DNA of 31,946 nt from CAYYGL01 sp964471235 (GCA_964471235.1 CAYYGL010000034.1:1-31946), one strand, 5' to 3'. Shown: positions 16,317 to 25,472, counted from the first letter of the stretch. Numbers and translations: made by a program. Notes: a model not told the origin generated them from the sequence alone.

Positions 16317-16829
16317 TTATGGAGCTGCTTTCTTTTGAAATGTGTAAATATAGGCAATCACGGCATTCACTTCATCGGGCTGTAAGGTGTATCCCCAGGG
16401 CGGCATATAGGGGGATTTCCCCACCGCTGCACCGCCTTCCAGAATTGCTTTTTTCAGGGTCTCCGGTGACAGGGCTGCCATAGCAGTGGAATCGGTAAAG
16501 TTAAACGGTTTCACCTGGAAAGAACTCTCCAGGTTAAACGCGTTAAACCCGTTCCCATCCCCCTCTTTCCCATGACAAACAGCACAGAAATGATCATAAA
16601 GCAATTTGCCTTTGTATTCTATTCGGGTCAAACCCAGTTCTGCGTAAGGGTTTTCCAGCATCTCGCCGAAAGTTCTGGGGCGCTTTGCTACCGTAACGGA
16701 ATCAGCAGAAGAATCGGCAGCCGCATTTTGCGAAGATGATGTTTCCCGGCAGGCAACTGAAACGAATATCATAAAAAAGATGAATCCCGGGATCAGAAAT
16801 TTCAAAAACCGTTTAAATTGCTTCATCAC
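16317..16829 (-). CDS. monohaem cytochrome c lipoprotein
   Basis: 170 aa. The signal peptide MMKQFKRFLKFLIPGFIFFMIFVSVAC ends with a lipobox Cys27. A Ser/Ala/Asp-rich linker follows, then a single class I cytochrome c domain with CAVCH (82-86) and the probable distal ligand Met142 in YMPPWG. The motif GKLLYDHFCAVCHGKEGDGNG is typical of small electron-carrier cytochromes fused to or partnering respiratory complexes. It is translationally coupled to the octahaem gene upstream (stop to start 4 bp apart). It probably acts in the periplasm, anchored by lipid, as an electron exit or entry point of the locus. Confidence 0.93.
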   Translation of the reverse strand: MMKQFKRFLKFLIPGFIFFMIFVSVACRETSSSQNAAADSSADSVTVAKRPRTFGEMLENPYAELGLTRIEYKGKLLYDHFCAVCHGKEGDGNGFNAFNLESSFQVKPFNFTDSTAMAALSPETLKKAILEGGAAVGKSPYMPPWGYTLQPDEVNAVIAYIYTFQKKAAP

Positions 16830-16833
16830 TCGC

Positions 16834-18798
16834 TCATTCCTCTGTTTTCAGACTCATCAGGTAGGCGGTTATTGCCAGTGCTTCCTCATCACTTAAATTA
16901 TAATTGGGTTCCAAAACCCCCGGCACAATTGCCTGAGGATTTTTCAGCCACTTAAAAACCCATCCTGCCTGGAGCTTGTCCCCTGCTAAAGCACCGGCAG
17001 TAAAGCTGGGTCCTACATATCCCCCTTTGTCCCCCCGGATATGACACGCCATACATCCTTTCTTCTCAAAAAGAACCTTTCCTTCCGCAGCTAACTCGGG
17101 TGTTAATTTTGCCTGCAAATTCCCGGGAATGCTGGTGGAGGTAAGGTTTTTCATAATATAATCCGTCAGTACTTCGGCTTCGTGAGGAGTAAAGTTAAAA
17201 ATAGGCATCCGTTCTACCAGAATCGGACGAATACTATAGGAGACCATCAGGTAGTTATAGAGCCACTTCCGCTGCACCCGGCTTCCTTCCATGGAAAGAT
17301 CATACGCCAGGTTAAAGCCTCTGCCGTTAATACGATGACAGGAAAAACATTGAAATTTATCAACAATTTTGCCAAACTCTCCCCCCGGTCGATACACACT
17401 GGTATCCGGGTAAGCGGCAAAACGTTCCGACTTAATACGTTGGGTCGTTAAACTGTTTAGAAAGATGGTTAAATCATAGGCATCCAAATTCCCCAGGGAA
17501 AAGCGGGGCATTTTTTGGGGATGGTCCGGGGTCGCGAACGCCCGGGGATTCCTGATTTTTTCCAGGATATACTCTTCCCGCTGGCGGGGGATGTCGCTGT
17601 TTCCAAATTGGAATTCCGATGGAGCCTTATCCCCGATGTTCGTCAAACGGGGTCCTAATCGTAACCAAGGGATGCCATTATTTAAGAGATGGCAATTCAC
17701 ACAGCGGAGTTCTTTATAAAGTTTTCGACCTAGGTCAATGGTTGCCGAATCGTTTTTAGCCACCGTGGTGTCTTCATCCAGGATATCCATCAAATCATAA
17801 TCGGTGTACTCATCGAACAGGTAATCCACGATATTGGCAATCTCCTGGTCGGTAAAATTGAATTGGGGCATGGTGGAGTTCGGCTCAAAGCGTTTCGGGT
17901 TTTTAATTTTATCAAAGACAAATTTCCGGTTGGTTTTGTTACCGATCCGTCCCAAATCCGGTCCCAGGAATCCGCCGCGCCCATGAAACGGATGACAGCT
18001 AATACAGCGGGCGCGCCGCAATAGATTCCCCCCTTCGGTCACATCTCCTTCCGGGGATTCCGGTTCTGCTTCCAACTGGGGGTCCCGAAAAGTCATCAAG
18101 TAGGCTGCCAGGGCATCCGCCTTATCTTCCGGTAAATAAAAATAGGGCATCCGGGCATTGGGCATCATTTCCCGGGGATTCATCAACCAATGTTTTAACC
18201 ACTTGCGATCAACTCTACTGCCGATCCCTTCCAATGAAGGACCCTTTCGATCCGGCGACACCCCTTCCACATAATGGCATCCGCTGCATTGCAAATCCGT
18301 AAACAGAACTTTACCGTGAGTCAGTTGCGGCGCATCTGGCAATTTCTGATCCCGGGGATGGCATTGATGACAGGTGGTTTGCATTAATTCCCCAGGGAGG
18401 AGATTCCGATGGGCAGACGCTGTTGATATTGCTTTGCCATTCCCCTGGTGGCAGGTGGTACAGCCAATTTTTTCCCAATCATGCTTTTTTAAAAAATCTC
18501 CCGGATGAGTGGTAAAGGGCTGGGGAGCCTCTGCCATTGCCGGATTATCCACCCCCAGATGACAACTCAAGCAGGCATCGGAAACATCTATCTCTTTATG
18601 CCCAATCTTTCGGAGCCCCGGCTGAAACTTTTCTGCACTTGCGGGATCTCTCTGCTTCAGTAATTGGACATATTCTTTTTGGTATTCTTTCCAATCTTTG
18701 TTGCAACCGAAAAGCAACAGGGTTACGAAGATGACCGTTACAATACCCCCTGGCATTCGGTGCCGTCCGAAAATCTCTCTTCCCTTAATCATCGCCAT
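16834..18798 (-). CDS. octahaem c-type cytochrome lipoprotein
   Basis: 654 aa. The signal peptide ends in a lipobox (LLLFGC, Cys32). Eight CxxCH sites lie at residues 76, 113, 143, 171, 265, 366, 484 and 582. The first three are close together and form a compact N-terminal trihaem region. The remaining five each begin a class I cytochrome c module of about 90-110 residues. Four modules have a likely distal Met in an MPxF-type motif (M217, M310, M430, M531). The last has EPNYNLSDEEA instead, so its sixth ligand is unclear. The start overlaps the tetrahaem gene by 14 bp with a GGAG site, so translation is coupled. It probably serves as a periplasmic electron wire. Confidence 0.93.
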   Translation of the reverse strand: MAMIKGREIFGRHRMPGGIVTVIFVTLLLFGCNKDWKEYQKEYVQLLKQRDPASAEKFQPGLRKIGHKEIDVSDACLSCHLGVDNPAMAEAPQPFTTHPGDFLKKHDWEKIGCTTCHQGNGKAISTASAHRNLLPGELMQTTCHQCHPRDQKLPDAPQLTHGKVLFTDLQCSGCHYVEGVSPDRKGPSLEGIGSRVDRKWLKHWLMNPREMMPNARMPYFYLPEDKADALAAYLMTFRDPQLEAEPESPEGDVTEGGNLLRRARCISCHPFHGRGGFLGPDLGRIGNKTNRKFVFDKIKNPKRFEPNSTMPQFNFTDQEIANIVDYLFDEYTDYDLMDILDEDTTVAKNDSATIDLGRKLYKELRCVNCHLLNNGIPWLRLGPRLTNIGDKAPSEFQFGNSDIPRQREEYILEKIRNPRAFATPDHPQKMPRFSLGNLDAYDLTIFLNSLTTQRIKSERFAAYPDTSVYRPGGEFGKIVDKFQCFSCHRINGRGFNLAYDLSMEGSRVQRKWLYNYLMVSYSIRPILVERMPIFNFTPHEAEVLTDYIMKNLTSTSIPGNLQAKLTPELAAEGKVLFEKKGCMACHIRGDKGGYVGPSFTAGALAGDKLQAGWVFKWLKNPQAIVPGVLEPNYNLSDEEALAITAYLMSLKTEE

Positions 18799-19984
18799 TT
18801 TCCTGCTCCCGTAACGAACGAATGTAGCTTAATAGATTGGACAAATCTTCCCCGGTAAAGCGGGGAAAGGGAACCTCCTTTTTCTTCATCTCCTCAGTCA
18901 TCTTGATATTGTGGTTCCACATGGCAGAGGAAATGGAGATGATATCGTTCAACCCCCTGGTGCGGGTTAAATTGGGACCCACTTTCTTTTTCTCATCATC
19001 CGTCGCATGACATTTACTGCATCCCTTCTCCCGAAACAGTTGTTTCCCTTTTTCCAGGTCCCCCGGTATGGATTTAAACCCCAGGAAATAGAGATATGCG
19101 ATGACATCTGCCATTTCATTACCGACAAATAAGGGTTGTTCAATGCCCAGCGTTTCCATCTTCTTCCACATCCGGGGGGCATGATTCCACATTCTCCCGG
19201 CAATTTTGGTAACTCCCTCATGGAATTTCTTTTCGCTTAAATTAGGACCCACCTTTTTTCCCTTTCCATCTACCTGATGACAATTCAGGCACCCTTTCTT
19301 TTCCACAATACGGGCACCTCTTTGCGGGCTTCCGGGAAAGGCATATATCGGTTGAGTAGCTTTCACCGGGTTCACACTCTGGAGATATGCCAGGAGGTCT
19401 GCCATTTCGTTGTCCTGGAAACGGGGGATTTTAATCCCTTTGTTTTTCATCTGGCGAATCATTTTTCTGCCGTGATTCCACATCTTTTGTGCCAGGAATA
19501 CCGGGGAGGCATAAACCGAAAGGGTATCCAGCGCCGGTCCCACATCTCCCCCCTGTTCACCAATGCGATGACATTGAATACATCCTTTCCGGGAGAATAA
19601 TTTTTCTCCCTCCCGGGCAGACCCCGGCTCATCAAGATACTTTAAATAATAGAGGAATGAGAGGATGCTGCCCATCTCTTCAGGAGATAACTTCGGGATG
19701 GCCTGCCCCTTTAACATTGCCCGGTTCATCTCCCAGGAATGATTCCACATTGCCGCCACAATATCCATTGTATTTTTATTTGCCTGAGTTCTTCCTAAAT
19801 CTGCCCCCACTTTCCCGCCAACACCAAAAATTGAATGGCATTTCACACACCCTTTTGAGAGAAATAATTTTTGACCTGCCAGGGGCTGTTGTGGCAGTTG
19901 AATTTCCTGACCGTGAACCGATAGAAACAGACTCTCAAGAACAACCCATCCCCCCAGGATAAGGTATCTCAATAAATTCGACAT
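18785..19984 (-). CDS. tetrahaem cytochrome c with four tandem repeats
   Basis: 399 aa, secreted: signal peptide MSNLLRYLILGGWVVLESLF followed by VHGQ. It consists of four tandem cytochrome units of about 90-95 residues. Each has KGCxxCH (C46, C135, C232, C322) and then a conserved MWNH-x3-M motif (79-86, 168-175, 265-272, 355-362) in place of the usual MPxF. A Met or His of that motif is a candidate distal haem ligand; this is inference. AGGAG lies 7 nt before the ATG, and the preceding small membrane-protein gene ends 4 bp away. The repeats suggest internal duplication to build a linear haem chain. Confidence 0.92.
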   Translation of the reverse strand: MSNLLRYLILGGWVVLESLFLSVHGQEIQLPQQPLAGQKLFLSKGCVKCHSIFGVGGKVGADLGRTQANKNTMDIVAAMWNHSWEMNRAMLKGQAIPKLSPEEMGSILSFLYYLKYLDEPGSAREGEKLFSRKGCIQCHRIGEQGGDVGPALDTLSVYASPVFLAQKMWNHGRKMIRQMKNKGIKIPRFQDNEMADLLAYLQSVNPVKATQPIYAFPGSPQRGARIVEKKGCLNCHQVDGKGKKVGPNLSEKKFHEGVTKIAGRMWNHAPRMWKKMETLGIEQPLFVGNEMADVIAYLYFLGFKSIPGDLEKGKQLFREKGCSKCHATDDEKKKVGPNLTRTRGLNDIISISSAMWNHNIKMTEEMKKKEVPFPRFTGEDLSNLLSYIRSLREQENGDD

Positions 19985-19988
19985 GCTG

Positions 19989-20222
19989 TTACTCCTGTTT
20001 GCGGTGTTTACGTAACCCTACAAAAACGTAGGTTAAAACGCTCGACAACGTGAAAAAGATTGGAATCGCCACAATACTAATTCCAATCGTTGCCGAGGGG
20101 GCGTCATGCAGGCGTTGGGAAAGCAACAACAAATTCCCGATCCATAACGCAATTGCGGTGAACAAAACCCAGATAAACACCAGCGAAACTACCTGAAGCG
20201 TGTAGAGAAGTTTGTTATTCAT
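19989..20222 (-). CDS. small two-helix membrane protein of the electron-transfer operon
   Basis: 77 aa with two hydrophobic segments (about residues 8-34 and 45-69) and a basic C-terminus (RKHRKQE). I do not recognise a family. It is tightly embedded between the NrfD-type subunit gene (54 bp upstream) and the tetrahaem cytochrome gene (4 bp downstream), and its end contains the ribosome site of that gene, which supports it being real. It could be an accessory subunit stabilising the membrane module, comparable in place to small extra subunits of other quinone-cytochrome complexes; this is inference only. Confidence 0.75.
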   Translation of the reverse strand: MNNKLLYTLQVVSLVFIWVLFTAIALWIGNLLLLSQRLHDAPSATIGISIVAIPIFFTLSSVLTYVFVGLRKHRKQE

Positions 20223-20276
20223 CCGTGTTCCGATATTTTGGCATTATAAAAATCATTTACCCCCGGAATTGAGACA

Positions 20277-21596
20277 TCATGCCGTTTTGGTATCCGGGAG
20301 ATAACTTTCCAAACGTTTACTCACCTCTTTGACACTGGTTTCCCGCCCTTCTTTTACTTCCCATACCGATATCAAAGGAAAAAAGCGGGAGAAGATGACA
20401 AATCCCAGAACAAATACGGCAACCGCACCAATCAGAAGGCTCCATTCCACCAGAGAGGGAACGTAAATTCCGGTCGGATATGGCAAACGAGCATTGGCTA
20501 AAGAGGGAACCACAATAATTAAGCGTTCCAGCCACATCCCGATGATGACGCCAACGGAAGCTACCAAAACTTTGGGAATGGTTTTGGTTTTCTTAAAACT
20601 GAGTAACACGACCGGAAGTATAAAATTGCAAAAGACCATTGACCAATAGAATGGAGCGTATTTACCGCTGAATTTATAGAAGAAGACTCGCATTTCATAG
20701 GGTTCGTGACCGAAATAACCGGTCAGGTATTCCGAAAATGTGAAGTAGAACCACAATAAAGACATCACCAGCAATAAGTTGCCCAGGTAACGGAAATGCA
20801 CCTCTTTCAGATAAGCATCTAAGTGAAATGCTTTGCGGAATGCGATCATGACGATTAACAACGCAGCGATACCGGAAAAGATGGCACCTACGACAAAATA
20901 GGGTCCGAAAATGGTACTATGCCATCCCGGTTGCAGGGTCATGGAAAAGATATACGAGATAACCGTATGAACGGACACGGCGATCGGAATGACCATGACC
21001 ATGAGGATATTCATGGCGCGTTCCAGCACATGTTTCTGTTCCGGGGTTCCCTGGTATCCCCAGCTCAGGAATTGATACAACCACTGCGGTTTTGCGCCGC
21101 GGTCTCTTAAAATGGCAATATCCGGAATTAAGGGGAGATAGAGATAGACGGTGCTGGCAGTGAAGTAGGCGGTAATACTGGTAACGTCCCACAGCAAGGG
21201 AGATTGCAGTCTGCCGGTTCGAAAGATGTTCAATAAACGGTCCGGTCGCCCCAGATCGATAATGGGATGCAAACCACCGATTGCCAATACAATTGCTGTA
21301 ATCACTTCTGCCATCCGGGTAATGGGACGCCGCCATTCGGCTTTGGAAAGTCGTAATATGGCTGAAATTAAGGTACCGGCATGACTGATCCCGATAAAAA
21401 AAACAAAGTTTACAATATAAAAGCCCCAGGAAACCGGCTCATTCATTCCGGTAACGCCTAATCCCAGATAGAGCTGCCGAACATACATAAACATCGCCCA
21501 TCCGATGATCACCAGTAATCCGGCAACCGTATACCAGAAGGATGGGGCAGGTTGTTCAATCGGTCGATACAAAATTTCGTCAGGGTCCCGTACCAT
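20277..21596 (-). CDS. NrfD/PsrC-family quinone-interacting membrane subunit
   Basis: 439 aa, with about ten membrane helices as in the long NrfD-type proteins ActC, QrcD and TtrC. Visible: NEPVSWGFYIVNFVFFIGISHAGTL, the conserved helix pair near the quinone site, then GLHPIIDLGRPDRLLN, SPLLWDVTSI, and SVHTVISYIFSMTLQPGWHS. I place the start at the ATG at 21596 (MVRDPDEILYRP), because GAGG lies 9 nt ahead. The ATG at 21605 and a TTG at 21611 are also in frame, but sit too close to that site. It should exchange electrons between the quinone pool and the iron-sulfur subunit encoded directly upstream. Confidence 0.93.
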   Translation of the reverse strand: MVRDPDEILYRPIEQPAPSFWYTVAGLLVIIGWAMFMYVRQLYLGLGVTGMNEPVSWGFYIVNFVFFIGISHAGTLISAILRLSKAEWRRPITRMAEVITAIVLAIGGLHPIIDLGRPDRLLNIFRTGRLQSPLLWDVTSITAYFTASTVYLYLPLIPDIAILRDRGAKPQWLYQFLSWGYQGTPEQKHVLERAMNILMVMVIPIAVSVHTVISYIFSMTLQPGWHSTIFGPYFVVGAIFSGIAALLIVMIAFRKAFHLDAYLKEVHFRYLGNLLLVMSLLWFYFTFSEYLTGYFGHEPYEMRVFFYKFSGKYAPFYWSMVFCNFILPVVLLSFKKTKTIPKVLVASVGVIIGMWLERLIIVVPSLANARLPYPTGIYVPSLVEWSLLIGAVAVFVLGFVIFSRFFPLISVWEVKEGRETSVKEVSKRLESYLPDTKTA

Positions 21597-21607
21597 TCCA
21601 CTCATCC

Positions 21608-22309
21608 TCAAATTGACTTTTCACCTTCGGACAAATAATAGACTTTGGGTTCTGTGCCCAGGTCTTCCATTAACCGAAATGCCCGGGGGCTCCGGGATAA
21701 CCGGGCAACAGTACTGTTGGGGTCATCCAGGTCTCCAAAGAACATGGCATTTGCCGGGCAGGTTTCCACACATGCCGGTTGATAATCTTCTTCTCTTACC
21801 TCCCGGTTTTCAAGGGCTGCCTGTTCCCGTGCTTTCATTAACCGATGATGACAAAACGTACATTTTTCCACCACCCCTTTGGGGCGCAGGGAGACATCCG
21901 GATTGGTGGCTTGTTTGAAGCCCGGATCCCATTGGGGGGCATACCAGTTAAAATATTTCACCGTGTACGGGCAGGCTGCCATGCAATAACGGCATCCGAT
22001 ACACCGGGGATAAATCTGGGCGACAATGCCATTATCCGCCTTATAGGTTGCCCGAACCGGGCAGACTTTAATACAGGGCGGTTTATCACAATGCATACAG
22101 GGCAGGGGGATATATCGAACCCGGATATGGGGATATTCACCTTCCACCTCGGTCAACATATTCATCCAGGATAGAGCCCGGCCCCTTTCAACCTGTTCCG
22201 GTGTGCTGTAGGCAACATTATTTTCCTGTTTACAGGCAGCCACACAGGCGCCGCAACCGGTGCATTTATCCAGGTCTATTACCATTCCCCATCGCGGCAT
22301 AGCACTCAT
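21608..22309 (-). CDS. four-cluster ferredoxin-like iron-sulfur subunit
   Basis: 233 aa of the PsrB/NrfC/DmsB type. All sixteen cysteines for four [4Fe-4S] clusters are present: C16, C19, C22, C26; C71, C74, C79, C83; C103, C106, C109, C113; C150, C153, C180, C184. It has no signal peptide of its own, as expected for a subunit exported by riding on its Tat-targeted partner. It links the molybdopterin-type subunit (gene 19 bp upstream) to the NrfD-type membrane subunit (gene directly downstream). An in-frame ATG three codons in (22300) has better spacing to AAGGA and may be the true start. Confidence 0.95.
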   Translation of the reverse strand: MSAMPRWGMVIDLDKCTGCGACVAACKQENNVAYSTPEQVERGRALSWMNMLTEVEGEYPHIRVRYIPLPCMHCDKPPCIKVCPVRATYKADNGIVAQIYPRCIGCRYCMAACPYTVKYFNWYAPQWDPGFKQATNPDVSLRPKGVVEKCTFCHHRLMKAREQAALENREVREEDYQPACVETCPANAMFFGDLDDPNSTVARLSRSPRAFRLMEDLGTEPKVYYLSEGEKSI

Positions 22310-22328
22310 TTCCTTTCATCAATTGGTT

Positions 22329-24794
22329 CTAAGCCATCGAAATTTTGTATACTTTCACCCGGGTTGCCCCCCGGGCAATGGTTCCCCCAAGGGGATCAGC
22401 AGCGAACACTACTAAGTCATTGGGATTCACCCCTTTGCCCCGGGCATACCTGCCGTAGGATGTATGCCCCAACCCCAGGGGCAGGTAAACCATTCCCGGC
22501 ATGGCACCGGGAAAAAGCTTTGCCCGAACCCGCACTTTCCCCACTGGGGATTCGACCCAAATCCAGTCTCCTTCGTGAATTCCTAATTCACGGGCAGTTT
22601 CCGGATTTATCTCCGCCCAGGAATTCCAGCGGGTCTGGCGACGAAAACCTACCATCTCCATCAACATGGGGCGATTGGCACCGTTTCCATCAAATAATGT
22701 TAAAATGCTAAACGGAAAAAGGTGATAGGGAAATTGTTCGGGGTCGCCATGAAATTGGGGTGGCTCGAAATGGGGGAGATAGAGTTCCTCTCCCCGGGCG
22801 GCAACGCCTTTTATTGGCAATGGGGCATTCTCTTTTCCGGTGGTGTTGATGCCCGCTTTTCGGAAAGAAGCGAGCAGAAGCTGGGAATAAAATTCGAATT
22901 TACCGGAAGGGGTATCCATTTTGCGTAGGATGCTTTCAGCCGGAGCTGCGATTTCCAGCCAGCTTCCCACATCTTGAAAAGCGTTCCAGAACTCTTCAAA
23001 GGTAGCGAATTCCTGGTATTTAAATCCACGCCGGGTTAAAAAGCCCTGCATAAAATCTTCAAATTTACTGGAGGTGATAAACCCGCGGCGGGACTGATAG
23101 ATTGCCCGGGCCTGGGATTTCACCAGGTCGGCATAAGTATTGGCAGGCAGTGACTGCCGGAGTTCACCTCCCAATCGATCGGCAAGAGTGAGGAATACAT
23201 CCCCGATATGCCGGGTATTGAGCCGTGGCGGAATAACCGGTTGAGACAGGGTTACCTGAGAAAAGGGCAGGTGGGGCACTTCGTAATCCAGATCCCATTT
23301 TTCCAGGTAGGTATGATCCGGCAGCACCAGGTCTGCAAATTGGGTTGTCTCATCCGGGAAAGATGAGAAACTTACCAGGAACGGAATCTTCTTCAGCGCT
23401 TCGATAACCCGTTCACGATCCGGAAAATCAAAAACCGGGTTGGTATTGATTAGCAATGCCACTTCCACCGGGTAAGGCTCACCGGAAAGGATATTTTCAA
23501 TCAATGCATCTATCCCATGAAATACACCCGGCAGATGCAATTCTCTTTTCTGGTCAATCCGTTCCTGGGAAGTGCCCCACTTTGCCAGGGCGTCTTGCCG
23601 TACCGGGGGTAGCGATGAAGGTGGCAGGGGAGGTGTTTCCACCATTCCCCCTTCTGTTCCGATTGATCCGACCAGAGCATTCAGGGCATTTACTGCCATT
23701 TGGCTATACAACCCGTTGTTATGTTGAGAAACTCCCTGCCCCCAGATAGCAATTGCCGGTTGAGTTTTGGCAAACCCACGGGCAATCTGGATGATATCAT
23801 CGATGGACACCCCGGTAATTTTTGAAACTTTCTCCGGATAATATTCTTTTAACAGTAGACGACGAAATCCGCCATGATGAACCTGCTGCTCATCAACCCA
23901 GTCCTCAAATCCAAATGTATGCTTTTCAACAAATGCTTGATTATAGAGTCCTTCCACGACTAAAATGTGAGCAATTCCCATTGCCAGGGCGCCGTAAGTT
24001 CCGGGTTTAATGGGAACCCATTTGTCTGCTTTGGCAGCGGTGATTGAGAAACGCGGGTCGACTTGAACAATTTTTACTCTTCCGTGCCCGGGATTTTGGC
24101 GCAATTGACCGAATAGATATGCCATCCGGCTGGGAGGTCCCTCGCTGTCTAAAAAATCATTCCCGAAACTGAGGATGAATTTTGTTCGGGCATAATCATA
24201 CGCCGGAAGTTGAGGTGTTCCCTGCATCAAATAAAAGGGAAGCACGGATTGTTCCCGGGTATCAAGTGAGATAAAATTCGGGGAGCCAAATGCGTTCAGA
24301 AATTGCCGGATGAGCTGACCTTGCAAACCACGCAAACCGCCATTTAAAACGAGCAGATGATGAGGAGTTTTTTCATTCCGCAGTTTAATCAAATAATCGT
24401 ACAATAATGTGAGCGCTTCCTCCCAGTCGATGGGCTGCCAGCGGTTTTCACCCCGTTCTCCTACCCTTTTCAGAGGGGTTGGGATGCGGTCCGGATTTAA
24501 CAGCACCTGCAAACCGGAATGGCCGGCAGGGCATAAGCCACCCCGATTCACCGGTGAGCGGGGATTCCCTTCAATTTTAACCGGTCTGCCATCCACCAGG
24601 CGAACCCGAATCCCACACCCGCCGGGGCACAATCGACAGACACTGCTTTTCCAGGTCTCGATGCCTGCCCCCGGGTAATGTGCCGGTTCCGGCTCGTCCG
24701 GGGCGGTAACCGCTTTGGTAATCCAACCTGCCTGGCTGGCTGCGGCAAGCAGTAATGCACCCTGTTTCAGAAAATCACGTCGTTTGATCCCCAC
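22329..24794 (-). CDS. Tat-exported molybdopterin-type oxidoreductase subunit (QrcB/ActB-like)
   Basis: 821 aa. The start codon is GTG with AGGAGAAG ahead. A Tat signal (RRDFLKQG) is followed by a [4Fe-4S] motif with C53, C56, C60 and C88. The body is a complete molybdopterin-dinucleotide fold: SFGNDFLDSEG, VQVDPRFSITAAKADKWVPIKPGTY, WGQGVSQHNNG, ALLINTNPVFDFPDR, and a C-terminal dinucleotide-binding domain (WAEINPETARELGIHEGDW). In the stretch where related polysulfide or nitrate reductases carry a Cys or Ser metal ligand (about 175-192) I see no obvious equivalent. Split from the iron-sulfur subunit, it resembles QrcB, which lacks Mo, more than a catalytic reductase. It is probably a structural or electron-relay subunit; an unknown substrate is possible. 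Confidence 0.92.
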   Translation of the reverse strand: MGIKRRDFLKQGALLLAAASQAGWITKAVTAPDEPEPAHYPGAGIETWKSSVCRLCPGGCGIRVRLVDGRPVKIEGNPRSPVNRGGLCPAGHSGLQVLLNPDRIPTPLKRVGERGENRWQPIDWEEALTLLYDYLIKLRNEKTPHHLLVLNGGLRGLQGQLIRQFLNAFGSPNFISLDTREQSVLPFYLMQGTPQLPAYDYARTKFILSFGNDFLDSEGPPSRMAYLFGQLRQNPGHGRVKIVQVDPRFSITAAKADKWVPIKPGTYGALAMGIAHILVVEGLYNQAFVEKHTFGFEDWVDEQQVHHGGFRRLLLKEYYPEKVSKITGVSIDDIIQIARGFAKTQPAIAIWGQGVSQHNNGLYSQMAVNALNALVGSIGTEGGMVETPPLPPSSLPPVRQDALAKWGTSQERIDQKRELHLPGVFHGIDALIENILSGEPYPVEVALLINTNPVFDFPDRERVIEALKKIPFLVSFSSFPDETTQFADLVLPDHTYLEKWDLDYEVPHLPFSQVTLSQPVIPPRLNTRHIGDVFLTLADRLGGELRQSLPANTYADLVKSQARAIYQSRRGFITSSKFEDFMQGFLTRRGFKYQEFATFEEFWNAFQDVGSWLEIAAPAESILRKMDTPSGKFEFYSQLLLASFRKAGINTTGKENAPLPIKGVAARGEELYLPHFEPPQFHGDPEQFPYHLFPFSILTLFDGNGANRPMLMEMVGFRRQTRWNSWAEINPETARELGIHEGDWIWVESPVGKVRVRAKLFPGAMPGMVYLPLGLGHTSYGRYARGKGVNPNDLVVFAADPLGGTIARGATRVKVYKISMA

Positions 24795-24812
24795 AGCATC
24801 TTCTCCTGTTCA

Positions 24813-25334
24813 TTAGTAATGGCAGCGAATACATTCATACGGATTGGCAATGACCCTGTTATTCTTGTGGCATTCTATGCATCTCTTCATTTTTACCGGA
24901 ATGGGCTGGCGGGTAAATGGCTGCTCTCGGGTGGTTACCGGTCCATGACATTGGGAACATTCTACCTTCCCGGCAACCACATGGAGCCGGTGGGAAAAAA
25001 AGACATAATCCGGCACCTGATAAATTTGCTTCCAGGGAATGGACTTCCTTTCACGGTAGTAATGTTGAATTTTTGCTTTCTCAGGGGTTACATACATCAC
25101 ATCCTCATGACAGGTAATACACACCTGTACCGAGGGAATCCCCGCTGCCCGGGTGGTCTCATAATACCGGTGACAAAAATTGCAGGGCACGTTGTTATCA
25201 ATGTGTTTTTTATGATTAAAGGCAATCGGCTGCTCAATGGTTGGGTTTCCGGCAATTAATGTCACCGCAATCGCTGCCACAAGCATAATTCCAATGAGAA
25301 TGATTTTCCAGGTCACCTGTCTCGATAAATTCAT
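24813..25334 (-). CDS. pentahaem membrane-anchored cytochrome c (ActA/QrcA-like)
   Basis: 173 aa. There is one N-terminal membrane anchor (about residues 9-28, with no clear cleavage site) and five CxxCH haem sites at C51, C72, C126, C152 and C168, the last three residues before the end. FNHKKHI (39-45) and FFSHRLHV (112-119) supply histidines for bis-His ligation, as in class III and ActA-type cytochromes. It precedes the molybdopterin-type gene by 18 bp, the same order as qrcA-qrcB and actA-actB operons, so it should be the periplasmic haem subunit of that complex. The five-haem count matches ActA. The ribosome site is weak. Confidence 0.93.
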   Translation of the reverse strand: MNLSRQVTWKIILIGIMLVAAIAVTLIAGNPTIEQPIAFNHKKHIDNNVPCNFCHRYYETTRAAGIPSVQVCITCHEDVMYVTPEKAKIQHYYRERKSIPWKQIYQVPDYVFFSHRLHVVAGKVECSQCHGPVTTREQPFTRQPIPVKMKRCIECHKNNRVIANPYECIRCHY

Positions 25335-25389
25335 CTGAAATTCGTCTGTTTTTTCGTTCCGGTTTCAGTACTTGTCAAAAACAACCTTC

Positions 25390-25437
25390 ACTCCCCCCTG
25401 CCCCCTCCCTCCCAAGACCGGTAGCCAGGGGGTGAGT
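25390..25437. repeat. hairpin between cupredoxin and pentahaem cytochrome genes
   Basis: ACTC plus CCCCCTG at 25390-25400 pairs with CAGGGGG plus GAGT at 25426-25437, giving 11 bp with one bulged T. It lies in the 138-bp gap between the two genes. No T-run follows directly on the minus strand, so it may modulate the relative expression of the two units rather than terminate transcription. Confidence 0.4.
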
Positions 25438-25472
25438 TATGCGGACTCATGTTGAGCGGTGTACCAATGAAT

